Assembly (NCBI RefSeq): GCF_900149695.1
Contig: NZ_LT703007.1
Location: forward strand, 1 to 64,000
DNA length: 64,000 nucleotides
Reading direction: 5' to 3'
From: Anderseniella sp. Alg231-50
GTDB taxonomy: Bacteria > Pseudomonadota > Alphaproteobacteria > Rhizobiales > Aestuariivirgaceae
Shown here: piece after piece, positions 16,772-26,360 of the stretch
Position numbering within the stretch: position 1 is the stretch's first letter
How the letters are laid out: the number at the start of each line of letters is the position of its first letter
Notes under the pieces: model-generated
The model's database searches: none
What the model was told of the DNA's origin: nothing
Seen by the model: the letters and a program-made list of their open reading frames with translations, nothing else
Position numbers and translations under genes: made by a program

Positions 16772-17258
16772 AGGGTCGCTCCAGTATGTGTTTGATGTCG
16801 CCAGTAATCGCCTCCCCCGATCTGGTCGATTTGCTGCCATCGGATGTGTCGAGGCATTGCGGGCTCACCTAGCACCTCAGCGTTGTCACCAGCGTTGTCA
16901 TGAGGGTTGTATTGCCAGCACCTCAGCGTTGTTTCTTTGAAGCTGCGCGACAGGTGAAATCCGATGGAAACCCCCTGCATCCGAGCGCTAACCTTGCGAC
17001 CGGGCAATTTCTCATTTCTGCCAAATCTTTGATGTGATTGTTGTTTCAACTGGCGCGGACTGAGGTGTGCGGTTTGCCACAGACCCTGGACCGGCCGACA
17101 TTGAACAATCGCGCCAACCGATCGCCAAGTGGCCCGCGATCTTCCGCCAAGTCCGAACCGACCGGGCGGATGCAGTCACCTCCGGCTAAAGACCGCCATA
17201 GCGGCAAGGAAAAACTCGGCCGGAAATAGCCACATATCCGATTTCGGAGGATTGAGAA
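16772..17258. other. Divergent promoter region of P450 and subtilase genes
   Basis: About 490 bases. The left part holds a repeat array (16871-16932) that may regulate the P450. A frame of 93 codons on the minus strand crosses it but has no recognisable domain. The right part ends with GGAGG before the subtilase ATG. No other feature was found. Confidence 0.4.
16871..16932. repeat. Three copies of CAGCGTTGT upstream of the P450 gene
   Basis: CAGCGTTGT occurs at 16878-16886, 16890-16898 and 16924-16932. Two of the copies belong to an identical 16-bp direct repeat, AGCACCTCAGCGTTGT, at 16871-16886 and 16917-16932. The array ends about 100 bases upstream of the P450 ATG. It looks like multiple binding sites for one regulator; the regulator is not identified. 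Confidence 0.55.
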
Positions 17259-18620
17259 ATGGTAGCCATTCCTGTTCTGATCGTTATCCCTGCAACCGAT
17301 ACCGCACGTGAGTCAGCACGCATGTCGGCAGAGTCATTTGCATCCGGGTCCCAGGCCGGGACCGGCATCGATAAAACTGCGGAAAGTGACCTGCCCGAAG
17401 GCGTTGTACTGGACACAAACTTTGCCGCCGTACCCCTGGGGATGGCTACACCGACGCCTGAGAGCTTCAGCATGACCGCCACCAGCGATGATCAGCAATT
17501 CGTTGTCCGCGGCATGGTGGATTCCGAACAGATCTCCTCGCTGACCAGCACCAGTTCCGACGGTCCACGCGTATTTTGTGACACCCAGGTGGGATTGGCA
17601 CCGATTTGCCCCGGAGACGCAGCCAGCGGCAATGCCGCGGACGTGCGCGGACTGCTGGGCGTCAGCCAGCTGTCACGCCGGCAATTGAGCGGCGACGGCG
17701 TGGCAGTTGCCATTGTCGACAATGGTATAAACTTGGCTCATTTGCGCCAGCGTGGCCTGTCGGCCCGGCTCGATCCTCATGTTTTCTGGACCCCTACCCC
17801 GAACATAAAACCCGGCGAGTACCCGGTTGACCACGGCACAATGTGCGCCTACTGCGTATCGATTGCGGCACCGGAATGCACGTTGCTTGACTTTCCGCTT
17901 CTTGGCTCGACAACCAGCGGCGGCTCGGTGATGGACGGGTTCCTCTCAGATGCGGTCCAGGCCTACAACGTCATGCTGACCATGATGCGCAAACCGGAGG
18001 CAGAACGGCCCTATCATTCGCTGGTGGTCAACAACAGCTGGGGCATGTTCCATCACAGTTGGGATTTCCCCCCCGGTCATCCAGGACGATATGCCGACAA
18101 TCCAAACCACCCGTTCAACCTGATTGTCGGCAGCCTGGCGCAGTCTGGAGCGGACATCCTGTTTGCCGCCGGCAATTGCGGCACTGACTGCCCCGATGGA
18201 CGCTGCCAGGGCGTGACGACGGATGTCATTACCGGTGCCAACTCACACCCTGATGTATTGTCGGTGGCAGGTGTGGACGTCAATCAGGATCGCGTCGGTT
18301 ATTCATCAATGGGCCCCGGCCAGGCGCCGCTGGCGACGGAAAAACCCGACCTTGCCGCCTACACGCACTTCAACGGTTCTAACGCCTTCGGCGTTGGCAG
18401 CGCAGATGGCGGCACGTCCACGGCGTGTCCGGTTGCAGCCGGGTGCATAGCCGCGGTCAGAACCAACCTGCCACCAAGCCTGATGTCGCCGGCTGACCTT
18501 GCCCAGGCAGCCAGGGACAGTGCCGTGAAGCCCTCGGGCCCGGCCGGCTGGGACAGGGAAGTCGGCTTCGGCATCATCAGCCCGACGAACCTGGCCACGC
18601 GGGTGACCCCGATTGTCTAA
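17259..18620 (+). CDS. Subtilisin-like serine protease (S8 family), no signal peptide
   Basis: A 453-aa peptidase. The triad is Asp in VAIVDNGIN (about residue 155), His in VDHGTMCA (about 196) and Ser in GGTSTACPVAAG (about 389), with the oxyanion Asn in FAAGNCG. A front segment of about 115 residues (with FVVRGMVDSEQISSL) looks like a propeptide-type domain. There is no evident signal peptide, so the enzyme is probably intracellular or leaves by another route. GGAGG precedes the ATG. A small gene follows 89 bases downstream on the same strand and is a candidate partner. The presence of many Cys residues is unusual for a cytoplasmic subtilase. Confidence 0.88.
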   Translation: MVAIPVLIVIPATDTARESARMSAESFASGSQAGTGIDKTAESDLPEGVVLDTNFAAVPLGMATPTPESFSMTATSDDQQFVVRGMVDSEQISSLTSTSSDGPRVFCDTQVGLAPICPGDAASGNAADVRGLLGVSQLSRRQLSGDGVAVAIVDNGINLAHLRQRGLSARLDPHVFWTPTPNIKPGEYPVDHGTMCAYCVSIAAPECTLLDFPLLGSTTSGGSVMDGFLSDAVQAYNVMLTMMRKPEAERPYHSLVVNNSWGMFHHSWDFPPGHPGRYADNPNHPFNLIVGSLAQSGADILFAAGNCGTDCPDGRCQGVTTDVITGANSHPDVLSVAGVDVNQDRVGYSSMGPGQAPLATEKPDLAAYTHFNGSNAFGVGSADGGTSTACPVAAGCIAAVRTNLPPSLMSPADLAQAARDSAVKPSGPAGWDREVGFGIISPTNLATRVTPIV

Positions 18621-18709
18621 ACGAATGGAAGGCCGGGGCTGTTTCCGGTAGGCTTATAGCCCATCGGAAACTGCCGTCAGGCGCACAAAGCCAGCTTAGA
18701 GTGAGTACC

Positions 18710-18973
18710 ATGGGTGAAATGGTGATGATGAATGTGCAATGTCCCGGCGATAAACCGTCCATCGAGGTCGTTGCAAAAAAGCTCAATGTCACCGTCTCAG
18801 CGATTGATACAAAGTTCGGTATCATCCTGGTTGATGTGAAGCGCCACATCTACACGGTGCGGGTCGACAAGGAGCAGCTCCCCAAGGATCAGCAACAATC
18901 CGAAGGGGTGTCCGGCCCCTACTCCGACCCGAAGATCGCCCCGTTTGGCACGCCTGATGCAAAAGACGAATAA
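18710..18973 (+). CDS. Small hypothetical protein, candidate partner of the subtilase
   Basis: 87 aa from the ATG at 18710 (GTG at 18701 is an alternative). It has an alternating strand/helix pattern: a short strand, a helix (SIEVVAKKLN), then FGIILVDVKRHIYTVRVDKE as two strands, and a polar Pro/Gly tail. The compact alpha/beta make-up recalls subtilase propeptide/inhibitor (I9-like) domains, but this is by eye only. It follows the S8 peptidase at 89 bases and ends just before tRNA-Pro, so it is probably co-transcribed with the peptidase. Confidence 0.6.
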   Translation: MGEMVMMNVQCPGDKPSIEVVAKKLNVTVSAIDTKFGIILVDVKRHIYTVRVDKEQLPKDQQQSEGVSGPYSDPKIAPFGTPDAKDE

Positions 18974-19000
18974 CGGCTCAGAATAAATGATTTGGAAAAT

Positions 19001-19077
19001 TGGTCGGAGCGGCGGGATTCGAACCCACGACCCCTTGTCCCCCAGACAAGTGCGCTACCGGGCTGCGCTACGCTCCG
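19001..19077 (-). tRNA. tRNA-Pro (anticodon GGG)
   Basis: A 77-nt tRNA on the minus strand. The acceptor CGGAGCG pairs with CGCTCCG, the anticodon loop is CTGGGGG (GGG), the T-loop is GGTTCGAATCC, and CCA is encoded. It lies downstream of the merR terminator. Confidence 0.97.
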
Positions 19078-19108
19078 ACTGAAGCGGGGTATAACATTCA
19101 CTCGCCAT

Positions 19109-19140
19109 AAAAGAAAAGCCCGCAAGTTCGATTGCGGGCT
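19109..19140 (-). terminator. Rho-independent terminator of merR
   Basis: AGCCCGCAA at 19117-19125 pairs with TTGCGGGCT at 19132-19140. Read on the minus strand the hairpin is followed by TTTTCTTTT. It lies 24 bases after the merR stop. Confidence 0.85.
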
Positions 19141-19164
19141 TATTATTCATCACTGGATTCCAGA

Positions 19165-19668
19165 TCATTTGGCCTGGTCAGGCACCAGCAGGCGGCGGGC
19201 TGCGGCGAGGTCGGTCAGGACCAGGCGCAATTCGTCAATCTGGGCCGGGGTGAGTTCGTGCACGATCTTTGTCTCGCGCGGTTCGGCAGGTGCCGGCGCT
19301 GCAGTTGCACTTGCTTCGGCTTTGGCTTCCGCCGGCTTGGCGGCTGTCTTGCGGGCTGCCTTGACGGTTTCTTCCGCCGGATCAACCGACACCTCGCCGC
19401 GACCAATGCCGATCACATGGGCAATACCGTTGTCCTTGAGGATCTTCTGCGCACCGCGGATGGTGTAGCCTTCACCGTACAGGAGCGTGCGAATGCCCTT
19501 GAGCAGGTCTACATCGGCGGGACGGTAATACCGCCTGCCACCGCCGCGCTTCATCGGCCTGATCTGTGAAAACCTGGTTTCCCAGAACCTCAGCACGTGC
19601 TGCGGCACGTCCAGCTGTTCAGCTACTTCGGATATGGTTCTGAATGCTTCGGGCGCCTTGTCGGTCAA
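19165..19668 (-). CDS. MerR-family transcriptional regulator
   Basis: 167 aa. Winged helix-turn-helix at the N-terminus ([19 protein letters not shown], then [20 protein letters not shown], about 12-51). An Ala/Lys/Pro-rich linker of about 40 residues separates it from a helical C-terminal part ([20 protein letters not shown]). No ATG is available before the DNA-binding domain; the TTG at 19668 has GAGG about eight bases upstream and is the likely start. It follows ihfA, the usual alphaproteobacterial order fabH-ihfA-merR. The ligand and targets are unknown. Confidence 0.88.
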   Translation of the reverse strand: MTDKAPEAFRTISEVAEQLDVPQHVLRFWETRFSQIRPMKRGGGRRYYRPADVDLLKGIRTLLYGEGYTIRGAQKILKDNGIAHVIGIGRGEVSVDPAEETVKAARKTAAKPAEAKAEASATAAPAPAEPRETKIVHELTPAQIDELRLVLTDLAAARRLLVPDQAK

Positions 19669-19753
19669 ATCTCAGCCTCTTTCGCGTTCCATGGTCCAGA
19701 TCAAGTGTGCAGGGCTCCCCCGCACACCCATTCACTCGTCACGCTACTGAAAG

Positions 19754-20065
19754 TCAGTCGCCCCCGCCGGACGGCGCCTCTCCGTTTACAATCGCCTTCA
19801 TGATCTGGCTGGGTCGGAACACCAGCACCCGGCGCGGCGTAATCGGCACTTCTTCCCCGGTCTTCGGGTTTCGGCCAATGCGCTGACGCTTGTCACGCAC
19901 ATCGAATGTCCCGAACGACGACAACTTGACCTGCTGGCCGTCCACCAGGGCGTCCGACATCAGATCAAGAACCGTTTTAACCAAATCCGCAGACTCCGTT
20001 CGTGACAGCCCTACCTTACGATGGACCGCTTCACTCAAATCTGCACGCGTGAGTGTCTTTGTCAT
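19754..20065 (-). CDS. ihfA: Integration host factor subunit alpha
   Basis: DNA-bending architectural protein that works as a heterodimer with IhfB. 103 aa from the ATG at 20065, after GGTGGAG; 13 upstream in-frame codons were rejected. The HU/IHF fold is clear: [17 protein letters not shown] helix region, [14 protein letters not shown], and the DNA-contact arm with [12 protein letters not shown]. It sits between fabH and merR. Confidence 0.95.
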   Translation of the reverse strand: MTKTLTRADLSEAVHRKVGLSRTESADLVKTVLDLMSDALVDGQQVKLSSFGTFDVRDKRQRIGRNPKTGEEVPITPRRVLVFRPSQIMKAIVNGEAPSGGGD

Positions 20066-20203
20066 TACTCCACCCCCTCGATGGTGTCTTATCCTAACAC
20101 CCAATTGCCGGGTAGAGTCAATTGTAACTTTGTATTTAGATCAAGCACTTGCTTTGGGAATTATGCACTGCGCTGCAACACCTGCCGCAAATTTTCCGCA
20201 AGG

Positions 20204-21172
20204 TTACCAGCGAGCCAGTACCGCACCCCAGGTAAAGCCGCCGCCCATGGCCTCCATCAGCACCAGTTTGTCAGGTTGCAGACGACCGTCTTCGCGCGCC
20301 ACATCCAGCGCCAGCGGAATTGACGCAGCCGATGTGTTTCCGTGATGGCCGACGGTGATGACAACCTTCTCGGTGGTCAGTCCGAAACGGCGTGCTGTTC
20401 CGTCCAGAATTCGCTTGTTGGCCTGGTGCGGAACGAACAGGTCGATCTTGTCCGGTTCAACACCGGCCTCCTCAAGCGTCTCGCCCATGACATCGGAAAT
20501 GTTGGTGACGGCGTGCTTGAACACCTCCCGGCCTTCCATCCGCAGATGGCCGACGGTCTGGGTGCTCGAGGGCCCGCCATCCACATAAAGCTTGTCGCGA
20601 TAGCGGCCGTCGGAGCGCAACCGCGTTGCCAGGATTCCCTTGCCGGGGTCATCGTCATCATTGGCGGCTGTGACCACAACGGCGCCTGCACCGTCACCGA
20701 ACAGCACGCAGGTGCCGCGATCGGTCCAGTCGAGAATCCGCGAAAAGGTTTCGGCCCCGATCACCAGGACGTTGCGCGCGGAGCCTGCCCGCACGAAGTT
20801 GTCTGCCGTAGTCAGGGCATACACAAATCCTGAACACACCGCCTGAACATCAAAGGCAGCGCCCTGCAGGATGCCAAGCTCGCCCTGAACGGTTGCCGCG
20901 GTTGCCGGAAACGTCTGGTCCGGTGTCGAGGTCGCCACGATAACCAGGTCGATGTCGGCAGCCGCAATACCCGACCTGGAAAGAGCTGCCTCAGCCGCCT
21001 TGATTGCCAGGTGCGAGGTCAGCTCGCCCTCTGCCGCAATATGGCGCTGGCGAATGCCGGTTCGCTCAACAATCCAGTCATCTGATGTGTCGACCATTTC
21101 AGCCAGCTCGGCATTGGTCATTACCCGTTGCGGCAAATAGGATCCGACAGAACGGATTACGGAACGTGTCAT
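20204..21172 (-). CDS. fabH: Beta-ketoacyl-ACP synthase III (FabH)
   Basis: Starts fatty acid synthesis by condensing acetyl-CoA with malonyl-ACP. 322 aa, normal length. The catalytic triad is seen: Cys in [10 protein letters not shown] (about residue 113), His in PHQANKRIL (about 249) and Asn in [11 protein letters not shown] (about 279). The ATG is preceded by AGGA. It lies 19 bases after plsX, the usual lipid synthesis cluster, and upstream of ihfA. Confidence 0.95.
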   Translation of the reverse strand: MTRSVIRSVGSYLPQRVMTNAELAEMVDTSDDWIVERTGIRQRHIAAEGELTSHLAIKAAEAALSRSGIAAADIDLVIVATSTPDQTFPATAATVQGELGILQGAAFDVQAVCSGFVYALTTADNFVRAGSARNVLVIGAETFSRILDWTDRGTCVLFGDGAGAVVVTAANDDDDPGKGILATRLRSDGRYRDKLYVDGGPSSTQTVGHLRMEGREVFKHAVTNISDVMGETLEEAGVEPDKIDLFVPHQANKRILDGTARRFGLTTEKVVITVGHHGNTSAASIPLALDVAREDGRLQPDKLVLMEAMGGGFTWGAVLARW

Positions 21173-21191
21173 ATATATTATTTATTCCTGC

Positions 21192-22268
21192 TCAACTTGC
21201 ACTGGCCGCTTCGGCCTGTTCGTCCGTGTGATCGTGATGCTCGTGTGGGGCAAGTTCTATGCCCCTGTCAATCCTGTCCACGAGATCATTGGCCACCATG
21301 TCAGCTGCAACATGAATGGCAGATGAAAATCCTGTTGAATCCGTGCCGCCATGGCTTTTGACCACGACACCGTTCAGCCCCAGAAACACGCCGCCATTGT
21401 AGGTGCGCGGATCAAGCCGTTTCTTTAACCGCGAAAACGCACCTTTTGCAAACAGAGCCGCGATTTTACTCACAACAGTGCGGCTCATTTCCTCACGCAA
21501 TACGGCGACAATCTGCTGCGCGGTGCCTTCTGCCGTTTTCAGGGCAATGTTGCCGCTAAAGCCTTCCGTCACGATCACATCGACCTTGCCGGTGCCAATA
21601 TCGGTTCCTTCCACAAAACCTTCATATTGCAGCGGCAGCTCGGCTTCTCGCAGCAACGCGCCGGCCTCGCGAACAGCTTCAACGCCCTTGACTTCCTCCA
21701 CGCCGATATTCAGCAACCCGACCATGGGGCGCCGGATGCCGAACAGGCATCGCGCCATCGCCGCTCCCATGATGGCATTTGACACCAGCTGATCGGCATC
21801 AGCCCCGACGGTCGCGCCCATATCAAGCACGATGCTGCGGCCTTTTTGAGTCGGCCACATCCCGGCAATGGCAGGCCGGGAAACCCCTTCGGTGGTCTTC
21901 AGCAACACCTTGGCCATGGCCATAAGGGCACCGGTATTGCCGGCTGAAACAGCTGCATGGGCTTCGCCCTGCTTCACCGAATCAATCGCCTGCCACATGC
22001 TTGATGTCTTGCGGCCACGCCGGATCGCCTGCGACGGCTTGTCGTCCATCGCGATTGCCACGTCGGTATGATGCACAATCGAACGGGCTTTCAGCGCCGG
22101 CAGGCCATCGAGTTCTGCCATGATCGCCGTCTCGTCTCCGAACAGGACAAAGCTGAGTTCCGAACGCGCTGCAAGCGCTTCGGCAGCGCCTTGCAGCACC
22201 ACTGGCACCCCGTGATCACCACCCATTGCATCAAGCGCAATAATTATGTCTCCGGAATCACTTTTCAA
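21192..22268 (-). CDS. plsX: Phosphate acyltransferase PlsX
   Basis: Makes acyl-phosphate from acyl-ACP, the first step toward phosphatidic acid. The conserved N-terminal strand [13 protein letters not shown] must be near residue 8-20, and no ATG precedes it. TTG at 22268 (LKSDSGDI) with AGGGG upstream is the best start, giving 358 aa. Family features: [27 protein letters not shown] and the C-terminal [11 protein letters not shown] His-rich tail ([10 protein letters not shown]) ends the protein. DUF177 lies upstream and fabH downstream. Confidence 0.93.
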   Translation of the reverse strand: MKSDSGDIIIALDAMGGDHGVPVVLQGAAEALAARSELSFVLFGDETAIMAELDGLPALKARSIVHHTDVAIAMDDKPSQAIRRGRKTSSMWQAIDSVKQGEAHAAVSAGNTGALMAMAKVLLKTTEGVSRPAIAGMWPTQKGRSIVLDMGATVGADADQLVSNAIMGAAMARCLFGIRRPMVGLLNIGVEEVKGVEAVREAGALLREAELPLQYEGFVEGTDIGTGKVDVIVTEGFSGNIALKTAEGTAQQIVAVLREEMSRTVVSKIAALFAKGAFSRLKKRLDPRTYNGGVFLGLNGVVVKSHGGTDSTGFSSAIHVAADMVANDLVDRIDRGIELAPHEHHDHTDEQAEAASAS

Positions 22269-22355
22269 TCCGCATGCCCCTTTTTGTCGAACGTCGAAGG
22301 ATAGTGGTTTGCGGCATGGACACAACAGGTAAGTGTCGTTTGCACCATCGCCCGC

Positions 22356-22898
22356 CTAATCACTGTCCTTGAGTTTCAACTGCTTCAACACAGCAAAGGG
22401 GCTGACCTTCGGTTCATCGGTTCCAGCTTCTCCCGACGATGATACCGGCAATTCCGCACCGTCTTTTCGGGGATACGGATCAAGCTCCAGGCACAGCGCT
22501 TCAACGGCAAATTCGCCCAGCTCGATTTCGCCATCGTCGATGTAGCCGATATCTTCCTCGTCATGTGACACAACGACCTCTACATCATCGGCGGCAAGCC
22601 TGCTGTCCCTGGCGATGAAAACCTGATCCAGTTGCGCGCGGACATCGCTTTCGAACGGGTCCAGCGTCACTACGCAGGTCTGGGTAATGCTCGCTGATGC
22701 CTCGCCGCGAGCACGAAAACCGCCACGTTTCCAAGGCTGTATATGGATAGTTGCAGATATCGAATGCACTGCTTCCACCCCGAACCGCGCGGCAACCGCG
22801 GCACATTCCTCCGTGGTCGCGCTGATGGTCTCCGACGCACCTTCAGGTGCCATCCTGCTAACGTCGAACAGGCGGGAAAATTCGAGATCTTCACTCAT
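22356..22898 (-). CDS. DUF177 (YceD) family protein
   Basis: 180 aa from the ATG at 22898. The YceD/DUF177 core is ITQTCVVTLDPFESDVRAQ (about 71-89), with an acidic loop (DEEDIGYIDDGEIELGEF) and the C-terminal YPRKDGAELP. YceD-family proteins are linked to 23S rRNA and ribosome assembly and usually precede rpmF or plsX. Here plsX follows by 87 bases, without an intervening rpmF. Confidence 0.85.
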   Translation of the reverse strand: MSEDLEFSRLFDVSRMAPEGASETISATTEECAAVAARFGVEAVHSISATIHIQPWKRGGFRARGEASASITQTCVVTLDPFESDVRAQLDQVFIARDSRLAADDVEVVVSHDEEDIGYIDDGEIELGEFAVEALCLELDPYPRKDGAELPVSSSGEAGTDEPKVSPFAVLKQLKLKDSD

Positions 22899-22936
22899 AT
22901 GCTTCAATTACTTCTATCGATTCCGGTTGATAAGGA

Positions 22937-23473
22937 TCAGGGGCGCAGGCCGTCCAGGTTCAGATTGCCGGCCCGGATTTCAGCCCGGTCCATTGCGCCA
23001 ACCGCGTCATGCATCAGTATGGTGTACTTGGCAAGCCGTTCGGCAGCCTGTGTTCTGCTTTCGGTACCTTCGAAGACATTTCTCACCAGCGCCGCTGCCA
23101 CTGACGCCTCGCCTTCAGCACGCGCATTTGCATAGGCATTGGCCCGGCCATAATAGACGGAAGCCATCTTCTTTACGCGTTTACCGACCCCCATGTCCCC
23201 GACACCCATTTCGCGCAGGGAACGGTCCATGTCACGGAACACTTCATCAATCAGGGCCTGTGCAAACGCCTTGTCCGACTCTTCACCGGCCTGCATATGG
23301 CACATCACCGCATCATTGTGCAGTATGATCATGTCGAACCGTCCATCAAGCGTATCGGGCACTGCAAGCTCGGAATACAGGTCCGCCTGCCGTGCCTGTG
23401 CCACAATCGCCTCGTAGACGGTTCTGACAGGGTTCAGTTTTTGCGTGCGCGAAAGAATACTTTTGAATATCAT
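22937..23473 (-). CDS. Ubiquinol-cytochrome c chaperone family protein
   Basis: 178 aa, of the Cbp3-type chaperone family needed for assembly of cytochrome bc1 (complex III). The start is the ATG at 23473 (MIFKSILSRTQK); the longer frame was rejected. Family pattern in FDMIILHNDAVMCHMQ, then DEVFRDMDRSLREMGVGDMG (split here as two helices) and KRVKKMASVYYGRANAY. In alphaproteobacteria the gene is often next to DUF177 and bamE, as here. It is divergent from bamE. Confidence 0.88.
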   Translation of the reverse strand: MIFKSILSRTQKLNPVRTVYEAIVAQARQADLYSELAVPDTLDGRFDMIILHNDAVMCHMQAGEESDKAFAQALIDEVFRDMDRSLREMGVGDMGVGKRVKKMASVYYGRANAYANARAEGEASVAAALVRNVFEGTESRTQAAERLAKYTILMHDAVGAMDRAEIRAGNLNLDGLRP

Positions 23474-23503
23474 GCAGGACCAACTAGACAGAATTGGATT
23501 TTG

Positions 23504-23524
23504 CAGCCACGGGCAACGTGGCTG
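23504..23524. repeat. Inverted repeat in the chaperone/bamE divergent region
   Basis: CAGCCAC (23504-23510) and GTGGCTG (23518-23524) form an exact 7-bp inverted repeat with a 7-base loop. It lies between the divergent starts and could be an operator or a leader hairpin of bamE. Confidence 0.35.
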
Positions 23525-23573
23525 AACGGTAACCAGCAGCAGGTGTTGCTGCAATTGGCCAACCGGTTTCCGG

Positions 23574-24140
23574 ATGACCGCAACAGAAGTGATACGTCAA
23601 GTGCGAACCTTCAAGCCTATTATCGTACCGGCATCAAGTAAATTGCGCAGAGCCCTGCTTTGCTCCGGCTTTGTCCTGGCTGCCGCGGCAGTTCTGTCAG
23701 GCTGTTCGCGTGACATCGAACATCGCGGCTACCAGGCCCGTGCGGAGGACTTGCAGAAGCTGCGCCTCGGCATGACCAAGCAGGAAGTTCGCACCTCACT
23801 GGGTTCACCGTCGACAACGGCTACGGTCCAGCACCAGGGCGACAGCTTTTACTATATCTCGTCGCGCGTGAAAACGAGCGCTTTTCTGGAAAATGAGGAA
23901 CTGGACCGGCAAATTCTTGCTGTGCGCTTCAGTCAGTTCGACCAGGTCCAGAGTTTCGGACAATATACCCTGCAGGATGGAAACATCATCAACATGAACT
24001 CGCGCGAAACACCATCGCGCGGGCGTGAGTTGACGATCCTGCAACAGATGTTCGGCAACCTCGGCAACTTCACGCCAAACGACACCGGTCCGCCGAAAGG
24101 TCAATCAGGCTCTATCAGCAGCCCTGGAAGCAACTACTAG
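23574..24140 (+). CDS. bamE: Outer membrane assembly lipoprotein BamE (SmpA/OmlA)
   Basis: Lipoprotein of the BAM complex that inserts beta-barrel proteins in the outer membrane. 188 aa from the ATG at 23574, with a long front, a hydrophobic segment and a lipobox LSGCS (about residues 42-46). The SmpA fold starts with LQKLRLGMTKQEVRTSLGSP (about 61-80), followed by FYYISSRV and AVRFSQFDQV. The C-terminus is extended, Gly/Ser/Pro-rich and probably disordered. Confidence 0.92.
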   Translation: MTATEVIRQVRTFKPIIVPASSKLRRALLCSGFVLAAAAVLSGCSRDIEHRGYQARAEDLQKLRLGMTKQEVRTSLGSPSTTATVQHQGDSFYYISSRVKTSAFLENEELDRQILAVRFSQFDQVQSFGQYTLQDGNIINMNSRETPSRGRELTILQQMFGNLGNFTPNDTGPPKGQSGSISSPGSNY

Positions 24141-24162
24141 GGCAACAGACAGACTGAAACAA

Positions 24163-24200
24163 AAAACCCCCGTGCAGTTTTCACACTGCACGGGGGTTTT
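24163..24200. terminator. Bidirectional terminator between bamE and hppA
   Basis: AAAACCCCCGTGCAG (24163-24177) and CTGCACGGGGGTTTT (24186-24200) form a 15-bp perfect stem with A- and T-rich ends, so it can terminate the convergent bamE and hppA in both directions. Confidence 0.92.
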
Positions 24201-24221
24201 GCTTTGTCTGGACGTCATTCT

Positions 24222-26360
24222 TTAGTGCGCAAGGATCGCCAGCAGCAGCAGGGCTACAATGTTGGTGATCTTGATCATCGGGTTAACCGCGGGACCGGCT
24301 GTATCCTTGTAGGGATCGCCAACCGTGTCGCCGGTTACAGATGCCTTGTGGGCCTCCGAACCCTTTTCGTGCTTCACACCGTCCTTGTCGACGAAACCGT
24401 CTTCAAAGGCTTTCTTGGCATTGTCCCATGCACCGCCACCGGCGGTCATGGATACCGCAACGAACAGGCCGTTGACGATCACACCGAGCAACATGGCGCC
24501 CAGTGCCGCAAAGCCCTGGCTCTTGTCGCCGGTGATTGCATACACGAAGTAGAAGCAGACAATCGGAGACAACACGGGCAACAGCGAAGGAACGATCATT
24601 TCCTTGATCGCCGCACGGGTCAGCATATCTACGGCACGGCCATAGTCGGGTTTTTCCGTACCCTTCATGATGCCCGGCTTTTCCTTGAACTGGCGACGGA
24701 CTTCCTCAACCACAGCACCTGCGGCACGGCCCACGGCCGTCATGGCGATACCACCAAACAGGTAAGGCAGAAGACCACCAAACAACAGGCCGACAACCAC
24801 GTAGGGGTTGGACAATGAGAAGTCGACATTCACGCCTTCAAAGAAGCTGCCCGGCGCTGCATTTGCCGCGAAGAACTTGAGGTCTTCGGTATAGGCGGCG
24901 AACAGCACCAGTGCACCGAGGCCAGCAGAACCAATGGCATAGCCCTTGGTAACGGCCTTGGTGGTGTTGCCCACTGCGTCCAGCGCGTCGGTCGTCTGAC
25001 GCACTTCCGCAGGCAGGTCTGCCATTTCAGCAATACCGCCGGCATTATCAGTCACAGGACCGAAGGCATCAAGCGCGACAACCACGCCGGCAAGCGCCAG
25101 CATGGCGGTTACTGCAATTGCAATGCCGAACAATCCGCCCAGGGCAAATGTGGCAATGATACCGCCGATGATGATGAGCGCCGGAACTGCCGTTGCTTCG
25201 AGGGAAATAGCCAGCCCCTGAATAACATTGGTACCGTGACCGGAAACCGATGCCTGTGCAATGGAGCGTACCGGGCGGTATTCGGTGCCGGTGTAGTACT
25301 CTGTTATCCAGATGATCAGACCGGTAACCACCAGACCGATAAAGCCGCACCAGAACAGGTTGGCGCCGGTGAAGGTCGTTCCGCCTGAGGTGGTGAAGAC
25401 AGTATCTGCACCCAGCCAGCCCCAAACAATACCTGCCATGGCAATGGCCGACAGCACCGAAGTGGCGATGAAGCCTTTGTAGAGCGCACCCATGATCGAG
25501 TTGTTTGCACCCAGCTTCACGAAGAAGGTACCGATGATGGAGGTAACAACGCACGATGCCCCGATCAGCATCGGGAACAGCATCAGGTTGACCGCTGCAT
25601 CGCCGGTAAAGAAGATCGACGCCAGAACCATGGTGGCCACAATCGTAACCGCGTAGGTTTCAAACAGGTCAGCCGCCATGCCGGCGCAGTCACCGACATT
25701 ATCGCCGACATTGTCGGCAATGGTAGCCGGGTTGCGCGGATCATCTTCCGGAATTCCGGCTTCAACCTTGCCGACCAGGTCGCCGCCGACATCAGCACCC
25801 TTGGTGAAGATACCGCCGCCGAGACGGGCAAAGATCGAGATCAGGGACGCGCCGAAGCCGAGGGCAACCAGCGCATCAATGACCACACGGTCGGTTGGTG
25901 CGTAGCCCATGGGACCAGTCAGGATCCAGAAGTAGACCGCAACTCCCAGCAGGGCGAGACCCGCTACGAGGAGGCCTGTGATAGCGCCGGACTTGAACGC
26001 AATTTCCAGACCGCCCGCCAGGCTCTTTGAAGCAGCCTGTGCGGTCCTGACGTTCGCGCGGACAGAAACGTGCATGCCAATGAAGCCTGCAGCGCCTGAC
26101 AGCACGGCGCCGATCAGGAAGCCAATGGCTGCCGTGGCACCAAGCAACAGAAACGCTATGACGAATACCACCGCTCCAACGATCGCAATGGTTGTGTATT
26201 GACGATTGAGATAAGCCGTGGCGCCCTCACGAATGGCGTCGCCGATTTCCTGCATGCGGGCATTGCCTGCGTCAGCGGCCAGAACGGACTTTGTAGCCCA
26301 GATGGCGTAGACGATAGACAGGATACCGCAGCCTATAATAAGCCAGAGTGTCGAACTCAT
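24222..26360 (-). CDS. hppA: Membrane-bound proton-translocating pyrophosphatase, K+-independent type
   Basis: Integral membrane enzyme that pumps H+ with the energy of PPi hydrolysis. 712 aa, about 16 helices. Catalytic motif [13 protein letters not shown] (about residues 180s) and [19 protein letters not shown] are intact. The sequence [10 protein letters not shown] carries lysine at the position that is alanine in K+-dependent enzymes, the signature of K+-independent pumps. AGGAA precedes the ATG at 26360. It stands alone, with a shared terminator downstream. Confidence 0.96.
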   Translation of the reverse strand: MSSTLWLIIGCGILSIVYAIWATKSVLAADAGNARMQEIGDAIREGATAYLNRQYTTIAIVGAVVFVIAFLLLGATAAIGFLIGAVLSGAAGFIGMHVSVRANVRTAQAASKSLAGGLEIAFKSGAITGLLVAGLALLGVAVYFWILTGPMGYAPTDRVVIDALVALGFGASLISIFARLGGGIFTKGADVGGDLVGKVEAGIPEDDPRNPATIADNVGDNVGDCAGMAADLFETYAVTIVATMVLASIFFTGDAAVNLMLFPMLIGASCVVTSIIGTFFVKLGANNSIMGALYKGFIATSVLSAIAMAGIVWGWLGADTVFTTSGGTTFTGANLFWCGFIGLVVTGLIIWITEYYTGTEYRPVRSIAQASVSGHGTNVIQGLAISLEATAVPALIIIGGIIATFALGGLFGIAIAVTAMLALAGVVVALDAFGPVTDNAGGIAEMADLPAEVRQTTDALDAVGNTTKAVTKGYAIGSAGLGALVLFAAYTEDLKFFAANAAPGSFFEGVNVDFSLSNPYVVVGLLFGGLLPYLFGGIAMTAVGRAAGAVVEEVRRQFKEKPGIMKGTEKPDYGRAVDMLTRAAIKEMIVPSLLPVLSPIVCFYFVYAITGDKSQGFAALGAMLLGVIVNGLFVAVSMTAGGGAWDNAKKAFEDGFVDKDGVKHEKGSEAHKASVTGDTVGDPYKDTAGPAVNPMIKITNIVALLLLAILAH

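Noticed and set aside
16768-17049. 93-codon minus-strand ORF upstream of the P450
   Set aside because: It covers the repeat array and has no domain; better read as regulatory DNA.
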